In this document: piece by piece, positions 17,128 through 25,524 of the stretch
Position numbering within the stretch: position 1 is the first letter of the stretch
Layout of the letters: the number at the start of each line of letters is the position of its first letter
From: Candidatus Aerophobota bacterium
GTDB lineage: Bacteria > Aerophobota > Aerophobia > Aerophobales > B3-G15
DNA: 34,024 bases
NCBI GenBank assembly: GCA_021162265.1
Contig: JAGGZA010000044.1
Coordinates: 1-34,024, forward strand
Direction of reading: 5' to 3'
The notes under the pieces: generated by a model
Databases searched by the model: none
What the model was told of the DNA's origin: nothing
The model's input: the letters and a program-made list of their open reading frames with translations, nothing else
Program-made: the position numbers and the translations under genes

Positions 17128-20100
17128 TCATCGTCTCTGCTGCCCCGCAGCAAGACCGGTAAGGACGGATATCTGTTGAGATAGCCATCCACCCTGAGCC
17201 TGCATCATTCCAAGATACTGTTCCATCTGGGTGAACTCTCTCCAGAGTGCCTCCCTTTTCATATCAAGAAGGTTCTGTTGAGCATCAATTCTGTCCTGAT
17301 AGTCTTCATTTTGAGAAAGAAGACCATCCTCTATACTTGCAATAAGACCTGTGGTAGCATCTGTAATATAATCCAGGTAGTTCCTTAATCTACCACCTAT
17401 ACCTGATGCCTGGTATGCTTCAAACTCAACAACTCTGGACCACTTACCGTCATTTGAATCATTTATCTTGAGCCTTATTGCCTGAGTTGAAATTGATGGA
17501 AGATAGTGAGTTATGGTACCATCTGTATTTCCTGTAACGGTGGTATAGGTTTGCCAGTCATTGTCATCATCTGGATCACCACCCTGTGTAAGATATTGAA
17601 GCTCATAGTCCTTTATACCATAAGAAGAAGCAGGATAGGTAGTAGAATTAAGGGTATATATTATAACCTTCTTAATTGTCCTGATACTATCAAAGGTAAG
17701 AGTAAGATAATCAGGAAAATCAGATTGAGTTCCATCATTCCATCCCCCACCAGGACTTCCCCAGTTATCAGAGGATGTGTCTCCGTTGTTAACACTTTCC
17801 ACATTGTAATTAGTTGAATAAGTTGAGGATGCGCTTGCAGTTGTCCCAAAGGAAGATAAAGCTACATTTTGCGAGAGAGAGAAAAGGTCCTTCACTCCAT
17901 CAAGATTATTATTTAAAATGTCAGTCAATTCAGACTCATTAACATTGAGATGACCGGTAGTATCAGCTGTTATTCCAATCTCAAATATAGAATTCAAAGA
18001 AGCTGCACCTTCTACCGGATCAGTAAACTGTTTTACAAGCTCGTTGCGGATAGAGGTTAAATTTATATTCCCAAAAAGTGGCCCTCCTTCCTGTTTGGTA
18101 TCAGCATCATAACTTTGTTGAGTATTTATAGCATCCATAAGATCATTGTAAGCATCTATCAGGTTAATAATTGACTGTTTGATTCCTTCTACATCAGCCT
18201 CTACTCTGATATAAACATCCTGGTCAGGACAGGTGCTTAGAAGGTTAAGAGTTACTCCTGGAATAGCCTGATCCAGCTGGTTGGAATTATCTGTAATAAG
18301 AACAGAATTACCTCCTCCTTCTCCCAAAACCACCACCGCGTCTTGGGGGGTTACAGTGGTTGTAAACTCAAGGGTATCTCCACCAGAAAAATCAGGGTCA
18401 ATAATCACTCTCCCTTTTTCTCCGCCCAATTTACTGGTAATAACAAGCCTGTAAGGATTAACTCCAGTACCATCATTGATTATACTCGCATAAACTTCTG
18501 CATCGGAGTTATTTATAGCATCTCTTATACCTTCAAGCGTGGTATCTTCTGAATTAAGACTTACAGTAATCTCAAAACTACCGTCAATAACATTACTGGT
18601 CGTGCTTTGAAGAATATTAAGGTCCCTTGCTGTAGTTCCTCCAACTTCTTCTACTTTTAAAGGACTCTGGCTCTGACCCGTATTGTCGGTAATTAATATT
18701 CCGTTTCCCTGAGAGTTAATACTTGCTGTTACATCAATCCCGGATGCTGAGTTAATAGCATCTATCACATCTCCTATTGTCTCAGCATCTGAAAGATCAA
18801 CTTCAGCACTCTCTCCCGAACGATCGGTGATTCTAATTCTACCAGAATCTACTCCTTCACCTCCATTTAAAGTTTCAAGCCTTGTGCATCTGGCGATATA
18901 CTGGGGGTTAAGATCGTCGCCCTCAAGGGTATCTGAAGCAACGCTCTTTAATATTCCCAAATCTGAGGCAGCCAGGCTTCCATTAAGAGAGGTTACAACA
19001 AGATTACCCGTCCCACCAGATGTATCTGTTAGGAGTATCCCGTTGCCTTCCCTGTCATAAGAAGCATTAATAGCTGTATTTCCTGTTGCATCATTTATAA
19101 GATTTATAACCTCCTGGAGAGTTTGAGCACTGCTTATATCCACATTAAAACTTACGCCATCTCTCTGGGTTATCTGAAAATCATCCCCTGATACACAGCT
19201 GACTCCACTACCTCCGTTTAGGGTCCTGAGAAGAACAGTATTAAGATAGGGTATCACCCTATCACCCACCTTATCTCCTGCAACACCACCTGACCCTGTA
19301 TAGATGCCAAGGTCCTGGGCTGTTGTTCCTCCATTTACCTCATCAACTATAAGGTTTTGGGTTGGAGTAGCATTTAAATCATGTATAGTGATACCCCCTC
19401 CATCAGAGTTAATTTGGACTTCAACATTTGTATTGGGTCCTGCCTCAATCAAATCTTTCACATCCTGTAAGGTAGTAGCAGATGAAAGGTCTATAACATC
19501 CGTATTCCCTGCACGATCTGTTATTTGAATGGAACCCTCATCCACACCTGTTCCATCATTTAAAAGGTCAAGTCGAGTACTCCAGGTAATATAGTTTATA
19601 TCACTGCCATGAATTACACTGCTTGCAACACCACCTGACCCTGTATAGATGCCAAGGTCCTGGGCTGTTGTTCCTCCATTTACCTCATCAACTATGAAGT
19701 TTCCTGTTCCGCCTGATGTATCGGTAAGTTTTATTGCATCACCCACATTATAACCTGAATCATAGTCAATCTCTGCACTCACAGAGATAGTGGAATTATT
19801 ATTTATAGCATCAATAACATCCTGAATGGTTAAAGCACCAGTTAAATCAATTGTTGCAGAATTTCCACTTCTATCAGTTATCTTTATAGAACCTCCCTTG
19901 ATCCCGTTTTGTCCATTTATGAAAGCAAGAGGAGTCTTTTTATCAACCCACCCTCCGCCTATCTCTATTTTTATACTATCACCTGCTGATGCTACGGTGC
20001 TCTGGCTATCATGGAAGCCACGAGAGACAAGCTGATGAGTCTGACTTAAACTGTAAACTCTCAGAGGATAAACTCCTACCTGGGCAGCTCCTGTGACATT

Positions 20101-20361
20101 TGTACTGATAACATCCTCATCGCTGGAAGAAGCGCTTTTTGCCTGAAAGGTAGAAGGCTGAGATAAAATGGTAGCATAGTTTTGCATTGTTAAAAGTCTT
20201 GCATTAATGGAACCCCAGGCTGTCAATTCGGTGTTATTCTCATCTATCTTTTGCTGAAGAGAATCAATGTAAGCTCTATCTCTGGAAAGGAGAGCATCTA
20301 TAACCTGGTCCCAGCTTATGCTGGAAACAAGTCCTGTAACATATTGAGTAGGTTCGGCCAT
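17128..20361 (-). CDS. fliD: Flagellar filament cap protein FliD, enlarged (1077 aa), with hook-IN repeats and inserted F5/8C-like domain
   Basis: N-terminal TGLVSSISWDQVIDALL...; C-terminal ITADTTGHLNVNESELTDILNNNLDGVKDLF ... GGRLRNYLDYITDATTGLIASIEDGLLSQNEDYQDRIDAQQ...EQYLGMMQAQGGWLSQQI. Confidence 0.93.
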   Translation of the reverse strand: MAEPTQYVTGLVSSISWDQVIDALLSRDRAYIDSLQQKIDENNTELTAWGSINARLLTMQNYATILSQPSTFQAKSASSSDEDVISTNVTGAAQVGVYPLRVYSLSQTHQLVSRGFHDSQSTVASAGDSIKIEIGGGWVDKKTPLAFINGQNGIKGGSIKITDRSGNSATIDLTGALTIQDVIDAINNNSTISVSAEIDYDSGYNVGDAIKLTDTSGGTGNFIVDEVNGGTTAQDLGIYTGSGGVASSVIHGSDINYITWSTRLDLLNDGTGVDEGSIQITDRAGNTDVIDLSSATTLQDVKDLIEAGPNTNVEVQINSDGGGITIHDLNATPTQNLIVDEVNGGTTAQDLGIYTGSGGVAGDKVGDRVIPYLNTVLLRTLNGGSGVSCVSGDDFQITQRDGVSFNVDISSAQTLQEVINLINDATGNTAINASYDREGNGILLTDTSGGTGNLVVTSLNGSLAASDLGILKSVASDTLEGDDLNPQYIARCTRLETLNGGEGVDSGRIRITDRSGESAEVDLSDAETIGDVIDAINSASGIDVTASINSQGNGILITDNTGQSQSPLKVEEVGGTTARDLNILQSTTSNVIDGSFEITVSLNSEDTTLEGIRDAINNSDAEVYASIINDGTGVNPYRLVITSKLGGEKGRVIIDPDFSGGDTLEFTTTVTPQDAVVVLGEGGGNSVLITDNSNQLDQAIPGVTLNLLSTCPDQDVYIRVEADVEGIKQSIINLIDAYNDLMDAINTQQSYDADTKQEGGPLFGNINLTSIRNELVKQFTDPVEGAASLNSIFEIGITADTTGHLNVNESELTDILNNNLDGVKDLFSLSQNVALSSFGTTASASSTYSTNYNVESVNNGDTSSDNWGSPGGGWNDGTQSDFPDYLTLTFDSIRTIKKVIIYTLNSTTYPASSYGIKDYELQYLTQGGDPDDDNDWQTYTTVTGNTDGTITHYLPSISTQAIRLKINDSNDGKWSRVVEFEAYQASGIGGRLRNYLDYITDATTGLIASIEDGLLSQNEDYQDRIDAQQNLLDMKREALWREFTQMEQYLGMMQAQGGWLSQQISVLTGLAAGQQRR
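17410..17866 (-). other. F5/8 type C (discoidin/CBM32-like) domain inserted in FliD
   Basis: VALSSFGTTASASSTYSTNYNVESVNNGDTSSDNWGSPGGGWNDGTQSDFPDYLTLTFDSIRTIKKVIIYTLNS...YELQYLTQGG...WQTYTTVTGNTDGTITHYLPSISTQAIRLKINDSNDGKWSRVVEFEAYQ. Confidence 0.82.
19279..19350 (-). repeat. 72-bp perfect direct repeat, copy 1
   Basis: tgcaacaccacctgaccctgtatagatgccaaggtcctgggctgttgttcctccatttacctcatcaactat. Confidence 0.93.
19624..19695 (-). repeat. 72-bp perfect direct repeat, copy 2
   Basis: Identical to 19279-19350, offset 345 bp (115 codons). Confidence 0.93.
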
Positions 20362-20400
20362 AATCTACCTTCGTTGTTTCATTAAAAGGTTATATAAAAA

Positions 20401-20426
20401 GGCCAGCTGGTCTGCACCAGCTGGCC
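20401..20426 (-). terminator. Rho-independent terminator after fliC
   Basis: GGCCAGCTGG-TCTGCA-CCAGCTGGCC perfect 10-bp stem, then TTTTTAT on the minus strand. Confidence 0.9.
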
Positions 20427-20436
20427 TCAATCCACC

Positions 20437-21921
20437 TTACCTTAGCAGTGTCAGGACTGTCTGAGGTAAAGTGTTAGCCTGAGCCAGCATCGCTGTAGCA
20501 GCCTGTGTTAGTATTTGATTCTTGGTGAAATTCATCATCTCTCTTGCCATATCTACATCGCGGATTCGAGACTCAGATGCTTGCAGATTTTCCCTGGCAA
20601 TCCCTAAGTTGCGATAATTACTCTCAAGGACATTTGCCTGGATAGCTCCAAGTTTTGCCCTTTCGGTGGAGACATCAGAAATTGCCTGGTCTATTACCTC
20701 AATAGCTGTTTGTGGGTCGGTAGACAGATCATAAGAACCACCAGATTTAAGATCATTCAGACCATTTGTAGCTACACTTGAACCAAGCTTTGATGGTCTC
20801 ATATCGCCAAGGGACGCCTGATAAGTCTCCCCAGCGTTTCCTCCAATCTGGAAGGTAAGAGGAGCATTGTAAAGCCTAACCGCTGCAGTTAGAGTAGCAC
20901 TGTCACTATTTTGACCACTCTGGACAGTAATACTCAACCCCGCAAGAACGGAATCCTCAACACCTACGAGTGTGAGCCCATTCCCTGTAGCAGAGACAGT
21001 ACTTGTGTAAGCTGAACCTCCGCTAAGGTCAATCCTCTCATAGGTGAAAGTTCCCACGATATTTGTTCCTCTTGCATGCTGGGTTATATCTCCACTTACT
21101 ATCCAGTTCTTCTCATCATAAAGGTCTATAAGATATCCACTTCCATAATTTTGCTGGCGAAGGACAATATAACCACCTGTCCCTCCAGCATCAACCCATT
21201 CTGCTCTTATAGCAACATCATTCTCAATCAAAGCTTCGTTAATCTTGTCAATTGCGGAGTTAACTGTTACTCCACCACTTAAAGCAATACCCACTCCATT
21301 TATGTTTATAGTACTTGTAACTCCCGCTGTGCCTAAATTAGCACCACCACTTACATAAGTCACCTCACCACTTCCAAGCTCAGCTTTTGTAGCTGCTGAG
21401 GTTATGTTTACCGTAACATAAACAATCCCTTCAGCTGTCGTATCACCTATATCCACATCTGAAACATAACTCGCATTCTTTATCTCAGCTTGTTTTCCTG
21501 CTGACCCATTTAAAAGTTTCTTCCCGGCATAAGCAGTGGTTGTTGCAATTCTGTTAATAGAGTTAATGGCAGAGTCAAGTTGCTCCTGGTCAGCAGCAAT
21601 AGCTTCCGGGGTAGCAGCAGCTGTATTTGCAGCATGCAAGGCTAAACTTCTCATTGAATCAAGCAAACTGTGAATCTCAGTTAAAGCTCCCTCTGCTGTC
21701 TGAATCATTGAAATACCGTCCTGTGTATTACTCAACGCCTGGTCCATCCCCACAACCTGAGCTCTGAGATTTTCGGAAAGGACAAGACCAGCAGGGTCAT
21801 CAGCAGCACGGTTAATCCTGTAACCGCTTGAAATCTTTTCTACACTTTTACTTAACTCATTACTTACAAGGTTAAGCTGTCTCCAGGCATTTAAAGCGGT
21901 GATGTTGTGAGCAATTCTCAT
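20437..21921 (-). CDS. fliC: Flagellin
   Basis: N-term MRIAHNITALNAWRQLNLVSNELSKSVEKISSGYRINRAADDPAGLVLSENLRAQ; C-term SRIRDVDMAREMMNFTKNQILTQAATAMLAQANTLPQTVLTLLR; SD AAAGGAGG. Confidence 0.97.
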   Translation of the reverse strand: MRIAHNITALNAWRQLNLVSNELSKSVEKISSGYRINRAADDPAGLVLSENLRAQVVGMDQALSNTQDGISMIQTAEGALTEIHSLLDSMRSLALHAANTAAATPEAIAADQEQLDSAINSINRIATTTAYAGKKLLNGSAGKQAEIKNASYVSDVDIGDTTAEGIVYVTVNITSAATKAELGSGEVTYVSGGANLGTAGVTSTININGVGIALSGGVTVNSAIDKINEALIENDVAIRAEWVDAGGTGGYIVLRQQNYGSGYLIDLYDEKNWIVSGDITQHARGTNIVGTFTYERIDLSGGSAYTSTVSATGNGLTLVGVEDSVLAGLSITVQSGQNSDSATLTAAVRLYNAPLTFQIGGNAGETYQASLGDMRPSKLGSSVATNGLNDLKSGGSYDLSTDPQTAIEVIDQAISDVSTERAKLGAIQANVLESNYRNLGIARENLQASESRIRDVDMAREMMNFTKNQILTQAATAMLAQANTLPQTVLTLLR

Positions 21922-21944
21922 ATCCTTTACCTCCTTTCTTCTTC

Positions 21945-21992
21945 CCCGTCCCTCGACGGGTTACTTGCTTTTCTTCACAGACACAAAGTCTG
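21945..21992 (-). promoter_or_regulatory. Two hairpins in fliC 5' leader
   Basis: Minus CCCGTC-GAGG-GACGGG (21945-21960) and CAGAC-TTTGT-GTCTG (21978-21992), between the sigma28 promoter and the SD. Confidence 0.55.
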
Positions 21993-22050
21993 CAAATTTT
22001 TTACCCGGATAAGTCTTTGTTTTCCTCACCTCCCTCTTTTTTTGTATATA

Positions 22051-22077
22051 TTATCGGCAGGTGAGAGAAAGACTTTA
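22051..22077 (-). promoter_or_regulatory. sigma28 (FliA)-type promoter for fliC
   Basis: Minus TAAAGTCT-N11-GCCGATAA. Confidence 0.88.
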
Positions 22078-22106
22078 ACCGGTAAGGAGGTAAAGTTTAA
22101 TTTTGC

Positions 22107-22994
22107 CTATTTCCAGAAATCAATTAAAGTATACTGCATTATGCCTCTTCCAGCATAAAGCGCTGCTTCATATGCAGCCCCTGCATGCTGGAGTTCTATT
22201 ACAACCTTAATCATATCAGCATCTTCTATTGTTGATAAGAGTTTAGTAAGACCCACCATCTGATCGTTAAGCCGGGACTTAAAAATCTCCACTCTCTTCC
22301 CTCTTCCTCCAAATTCTCCTTCCCATCTGTGAATCTGACCAAGACAACGGTCAATTTTTTCTATCTGCGAAGATATTCTCTGAGTATCATTACTTGTTAG
22401 AGCTGATTCAAGATCAGACAAAACCGAGAAAACATCTTCCTCTCCTTGAAAAATATTATTTCCTGGCGTATTTATGGGTATTGTTTGTCTATCTTCAATT
22501 TGTACCCTGATTTCTCCACTATCTCCATTATAATTTCCCTCATCATCAAAGGGTCTTGTAAGTGTTTTTGTCCCGGAAAATATATACTTGCCAGCAAAAG
22601 AGGCATTGGCAAGGTTCAAAAGTTGTGTCTTTAAATTTCTCACCTCCTGAGCTGAAGCTCTGTTAGATTCAGGAGTAGCAGTTGCATTGGATTCCCTTAA
22701 AGCAATAGTTCGAGCTGAATTTAATACCTCAGAAACCTGAGTAAGTGTCTGAGTAGCAACATCAATCCATGAGGAAGCAGTTTCTGCATTTCTCAGATAC
22801 TGATCAATCTCCTGTAACTCTTTTTTAAAATTAAATATGGATGAAATACGTAAGGGGTCATCTGAAGGCTTGTTAACTTTCTTACCTGTGGAAAGTATCT
22901 TTTGCAGTTCTCCCAGGCGAGCCTTGCTATCATTTATGCTGTTTATCACCCTCTGTGCAAGCATGGCATCTGTGATACGCATTTTAGCCTCCAC
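22107..22994 (-). CDS. flgL: Flagellar hook-associated protein 3 FlgL
   Basis: MRITDAMLAQRVINSINDSKARLGELQKILSTGKKVNKPSDDPLRISSIFNFKKEL; follows flgK. Confidence 0.92.
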   Translation of the reverse strand: MEAKMRITDAMLAQRVINSINDSKARLGELQKILSTGKKVNKPSDDPLRISSIFNFKKELQEIDQYLRNAETASSWIDVATQTLTQVSEVLNSARTIALRESNATATPESNRASAQEVRNLKTQLLNLANASFAGKYIFSGTKTLTRPFDDEGNYNGDSGEIRVQIEDRQTIPINTPGNNIFQGEEDVFSVLSDLESALTSNDTQRISSQIEKIDRCLGQIHRWEGEFGGRGKRVEIFKSRLNDQMVGLTKLLSTIEDADMIKVVIELQHAGAAYEAALYAGRGIMQYTLIDFWK

Positions 22995-23013
22995 TCTTGC
23001 TATATCTATCAGT

Positions 23014-24639
23014 TTATAATTGCGAACCTATCATCGCTTTGCCAAGAATATCTAAAAGGCTGTTTACAATCTGCAAAAAGTAAACTGCAGCTCTGTAGGC
23101 TTGCTGGAAGAGAATGATGTTAGTTGCTTCCTCATCAAGGGATACTCCGCATATACTCTGGCGACGGTTCTCAAGCTGGTCAAGGAGAGTTTTTTGATTA
23201 TCTTTCAGCCCTGAAGTTTGCTTTGTTTCTACTCCAAGGTCCGCTATTATCTTACCATAATAATCAGAAAAAGTAGAAGTCCCGTCATCCATAACAAGCC
23301 TGTCCTTAAGCGCAAAGATAGAGAGAGCATTGCTGTTATCTCCAGGTGCCCCGTTACTGGAAGCAGCAATTTTACTTAAATCTTCCTTTATGGCATCATC
23401 AACAGCAATATCTTCTGCTCCTTCTCCTTTAAAAAAATTAGATAGGATACCCAGACTCCCAAGCATAATATTATCAGGATCAGCAGTAATTCTAACTGTC
23501 TGAGGATTTGAGGAATAAGGTCTAAGTATCAGTTTATTTCCATCTTTTGTTGCTTCAACCCCGGTATTAGCTACCTCGGCATTTATCTTCGCAATAATGG
23601 CATCAAGATCATCCCCTGCAGCTACCTGAATGTTAACCCCGTTAATTCCAAAACTACCATTGGTATCCAGGGTACCGGTAAAATCCTTCCACCCTCTTAT
23701 CTGGTTTGTTCCATCAAGTCCCATTCCCTGGCTATGAATAGCGTTAACCTCATCTATCAAAGTAGAAGCAAGGGCATCAAGTTGCTCGAGAAAAGCCGGG
23801 ATAATATTATCTCTTATTTCAATAAGTCCTTTTAATTTTCCATTAGTTATAACCACTTTCTCCCCGCTATCCCTCCATTTAACATCCAGAAAACCATTTT
23901 CTCCTGCCTCGGCTAAAAAAGGGGAAACTGTTCCCTTGCTAACTAAAAGCTGCCCATAAACACTCACTCTTAAAGTATTGTCTCTCATTTCCTGATATTT
24001 GAAATTAATAAGCTGCGAAAGCTCATCTAAAAGCAGGTCGCGTTTGTCTCTTAAATCATTAGCCTGAGCTCTTCCTCCAAGCTCTACTTTTTCTATCTCC
24101 TCGTTAAGATGAGCTATCTGTCCAATTATACTATTTAAATGGTCAACTTCTGTCTTTATCTCTTCATCGATTTTAGTCTGAAGGTTTCTGAGATTTTGAT
24201 AAAGACTTCTAAAAGCCTCACATAGAGCCTCACCCTGCTCTTTTACATTGGCCCTTGCTGCTCCGCTCTCAGGATTATTAGCAAGGTCTGACCAGCTATC
24301 CCAGAAATCGTTCATTATTTTTCCAATGCTATTGTCTGATGGTTCATTAAAAAGAATTTCCAGCTCTTCAAGGATTTCAAGTTTAGCTTTCCACCTGCTT
24401 AGCGTGGGATTTTCCTCGCGGATATAAAAATCAACCACCTCATCCCTCAATCTTTCAACTTTCTCTACCTTAACACCTGTTCCCATAGAGCCCTGGGGTA
24501 AGGTAGTGGCGAGGATAGCTCTCTGGCGAGAAAAACCGGGTGTATTTACATTAGCAATGTTATGACCTATTACATGAAGAGCCTGACGTTGGGTTCTTAC
24601 CGCTCTTATTCCAATCTCGAGAGATCTGAGCGCTTCCAT
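23014..24639 (-). CDS. flgK: Flagellar hook-associated protein 1 FlgK
   Basis: LEIGIRAVRTQRQALHVIGHNIANVNTPGFSRQRAIL...; C-term GVSLDEEATNIILFQQAYRAAVYFLQIVNSLLDILG. Confidence 0.95.
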   Translation of the reverse strand: MEALRSLEIGIRAVRTQRQALHVIGHNIANVNTPGFSRQRAILATTLPQGSMGTGVKVEKVERLRDEVVDFYIREENPTLSRWKAKLEILEELEILFNEPSDNSIGKIMNDFWDSWSDLANNPESGAARANVKEQGEALCEAFRSLYQNLRNLQTKIDEEIKTEVDHLNSIIGQIAHLNEEIEKVELGGRAQANDLRDKRDLLLDELSQLINFKYQEMRDNTLRVSVYGQLLVSKGTVSPFLAEAGENGFLDVKWRDSGEKVVITNGKLKGLIEIRDNIIPAFLEQLDALASTLIDEVNAIHSQGMGLDGTNQIRGWKDFTGTLDTNGSFGINGVNIQVAAGDDLDAIIAKINAEVANTGVEATKDGNKLILRPYSSNPQTVRITADPDNIMLGSLGILSNFFKGEGAEDIAVDDAIKEDLSKIAASSNGAPGDNSNALSIFALKDRLVMDDGTSTFSDYYGKIIADLGVETKQTSGLKDNQKTLLDQLENRRQSICGVSLDEEATNIILFQQAYRAAVYFLQIVNSLLDILGKAMIGSQL

Positions 24640-24657
24640 TGTTATTCCTTAATTCTC

Positions 24658-25167
24658 TTAGCTTATCTTATTTAAAAGTTTCCTTGTCTGTTCCTGGATG
24701 TGAGCTTTACCTTTTAGATTATAAGTGGGAGTGGATTTTGTCCCCGTTAACCTGTGGAAATACTCATTAATTATCTTTATAGAATACTCAAGAAGAGAGA
24801 TATTTCTGCGGTTAATCCGATTAATCTCAGCAATTTTTGATATTATCTTTTTACGAAGACTCTCCACGTGAAAATAAGGCAAATTCTTCTCCTTCATCTC
24901 CACTATGAGACTTGAAAAAGTGACATTCTGAGGAAGAGATAGTTTATCTTTCATAATCTTGACAATATTCATCCTCAGTTTTTCCCATATTTTCATCTGA
25001 GTGAATATCTTTTCCTCTTCTTCCACAACCTCTTCAAGCTTTTTTAAATCACCTTCTATTATGGCTTTTTCCTCTCTTTTGCAGAGCTTGCTTAAAACCT
25101 CATAGAGATAAAGTTGTTTCTTTAAAACTTTAACTAATTTATTTATTTCCTCCATTTTCTCCTCCAC
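24658..25167 (-). CDS. flgN: Flagellar export chaperone FlgN-like
   Basis: Helical protein of FlgN size between flgJ and flgK. Confidence 0.75.
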   Translation of the reverse strand: MEEKMEEINKLVKVLKKQLYLYEVLSKLCKREEKAIIEGDLKKLEEVVEEEEKIFTQMKIWEKLRMNIVKIMKDKLSLPQNVTFSSLIVEMKEKNLPYFHVESLRKKIISKIAEINRINRRNISLLEYSIKIINEYFHRLTGTKSTPTYNLKGKAHIQEQTRKLLNKIS

Positions 25168-25510
25168 TTTTTCCTTTAATTCTATTCTTTAGCTGATTGA
25201 AAAGTATCTTTGCAAGACCTAAACCTCCTGCCTCAGCTACTTTCTCTGCGATGGTATCGTAAAACTCCTCCTCGTAAATTTTACTACTAAACTCCTCCTT
25301 TAAGAAACCAGATTCAGGTATAGTCTTCTTCATCTGACGAAAAAGATAGCTTAAAAAGATAGCCTCAAACTGTGAGCAAACCTTTTTAAGATTCTCTTCA
25401 CCGTCCAGATTTTTTTCTCTCTCTATTAACCTCAAGGAGTAAACATTCTCCGCAATCCTGTAGTGGTTAATCTTTTCATTTAAAGCTGGTAAAAAATGAG
25501 AGTGAAGCAC
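25139..25510 (-). CDS. flgJ: FlgJ N-terminal rod-binding domain only
   Basis: LKKVCSQFEAIFLSYLFRQMKKTIPESGF...YEEEFYDTIAEKVAEAGGLGLAKILFNQL; 123 aa, no muramidase domain. Confidence 0.85.
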   Translation of the reverse strand: MLHSHFLPALNEKINHYRIAENVYSLRLIEREKNLDGEENLKKVCSQFEAIFLSYLFRQMKKTIPESGFLKEEFSSKIYEEEFYDTIAEKVAEAGGLGLAKILFNQLKNRIKGKSGGENGGNK

Positions 25511-25524
25511 AATTACCTCCTTTT

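Larger units (their letters stand above)
18580..19975 (-). repeat. About four successive flagellin hook-IN-type units in FliD
   Basis: Recurring G-x-I-x-I-T-D-R-x-G...DL..A.T.QDV.D.IN...I.DT.GGTGN..V.EVNGGTTAQDLGI. Confidence 0.75.

Noticed and set aside
17506-17817. Plus-strand 103-aa ORF antisense to fliD
   Set aside because: No SD or family similarity; antisense to a confidently called gene. The same applies to the other short plus-strand ORFs (e.g. 27969-28631, 10135-10410, 530-922).
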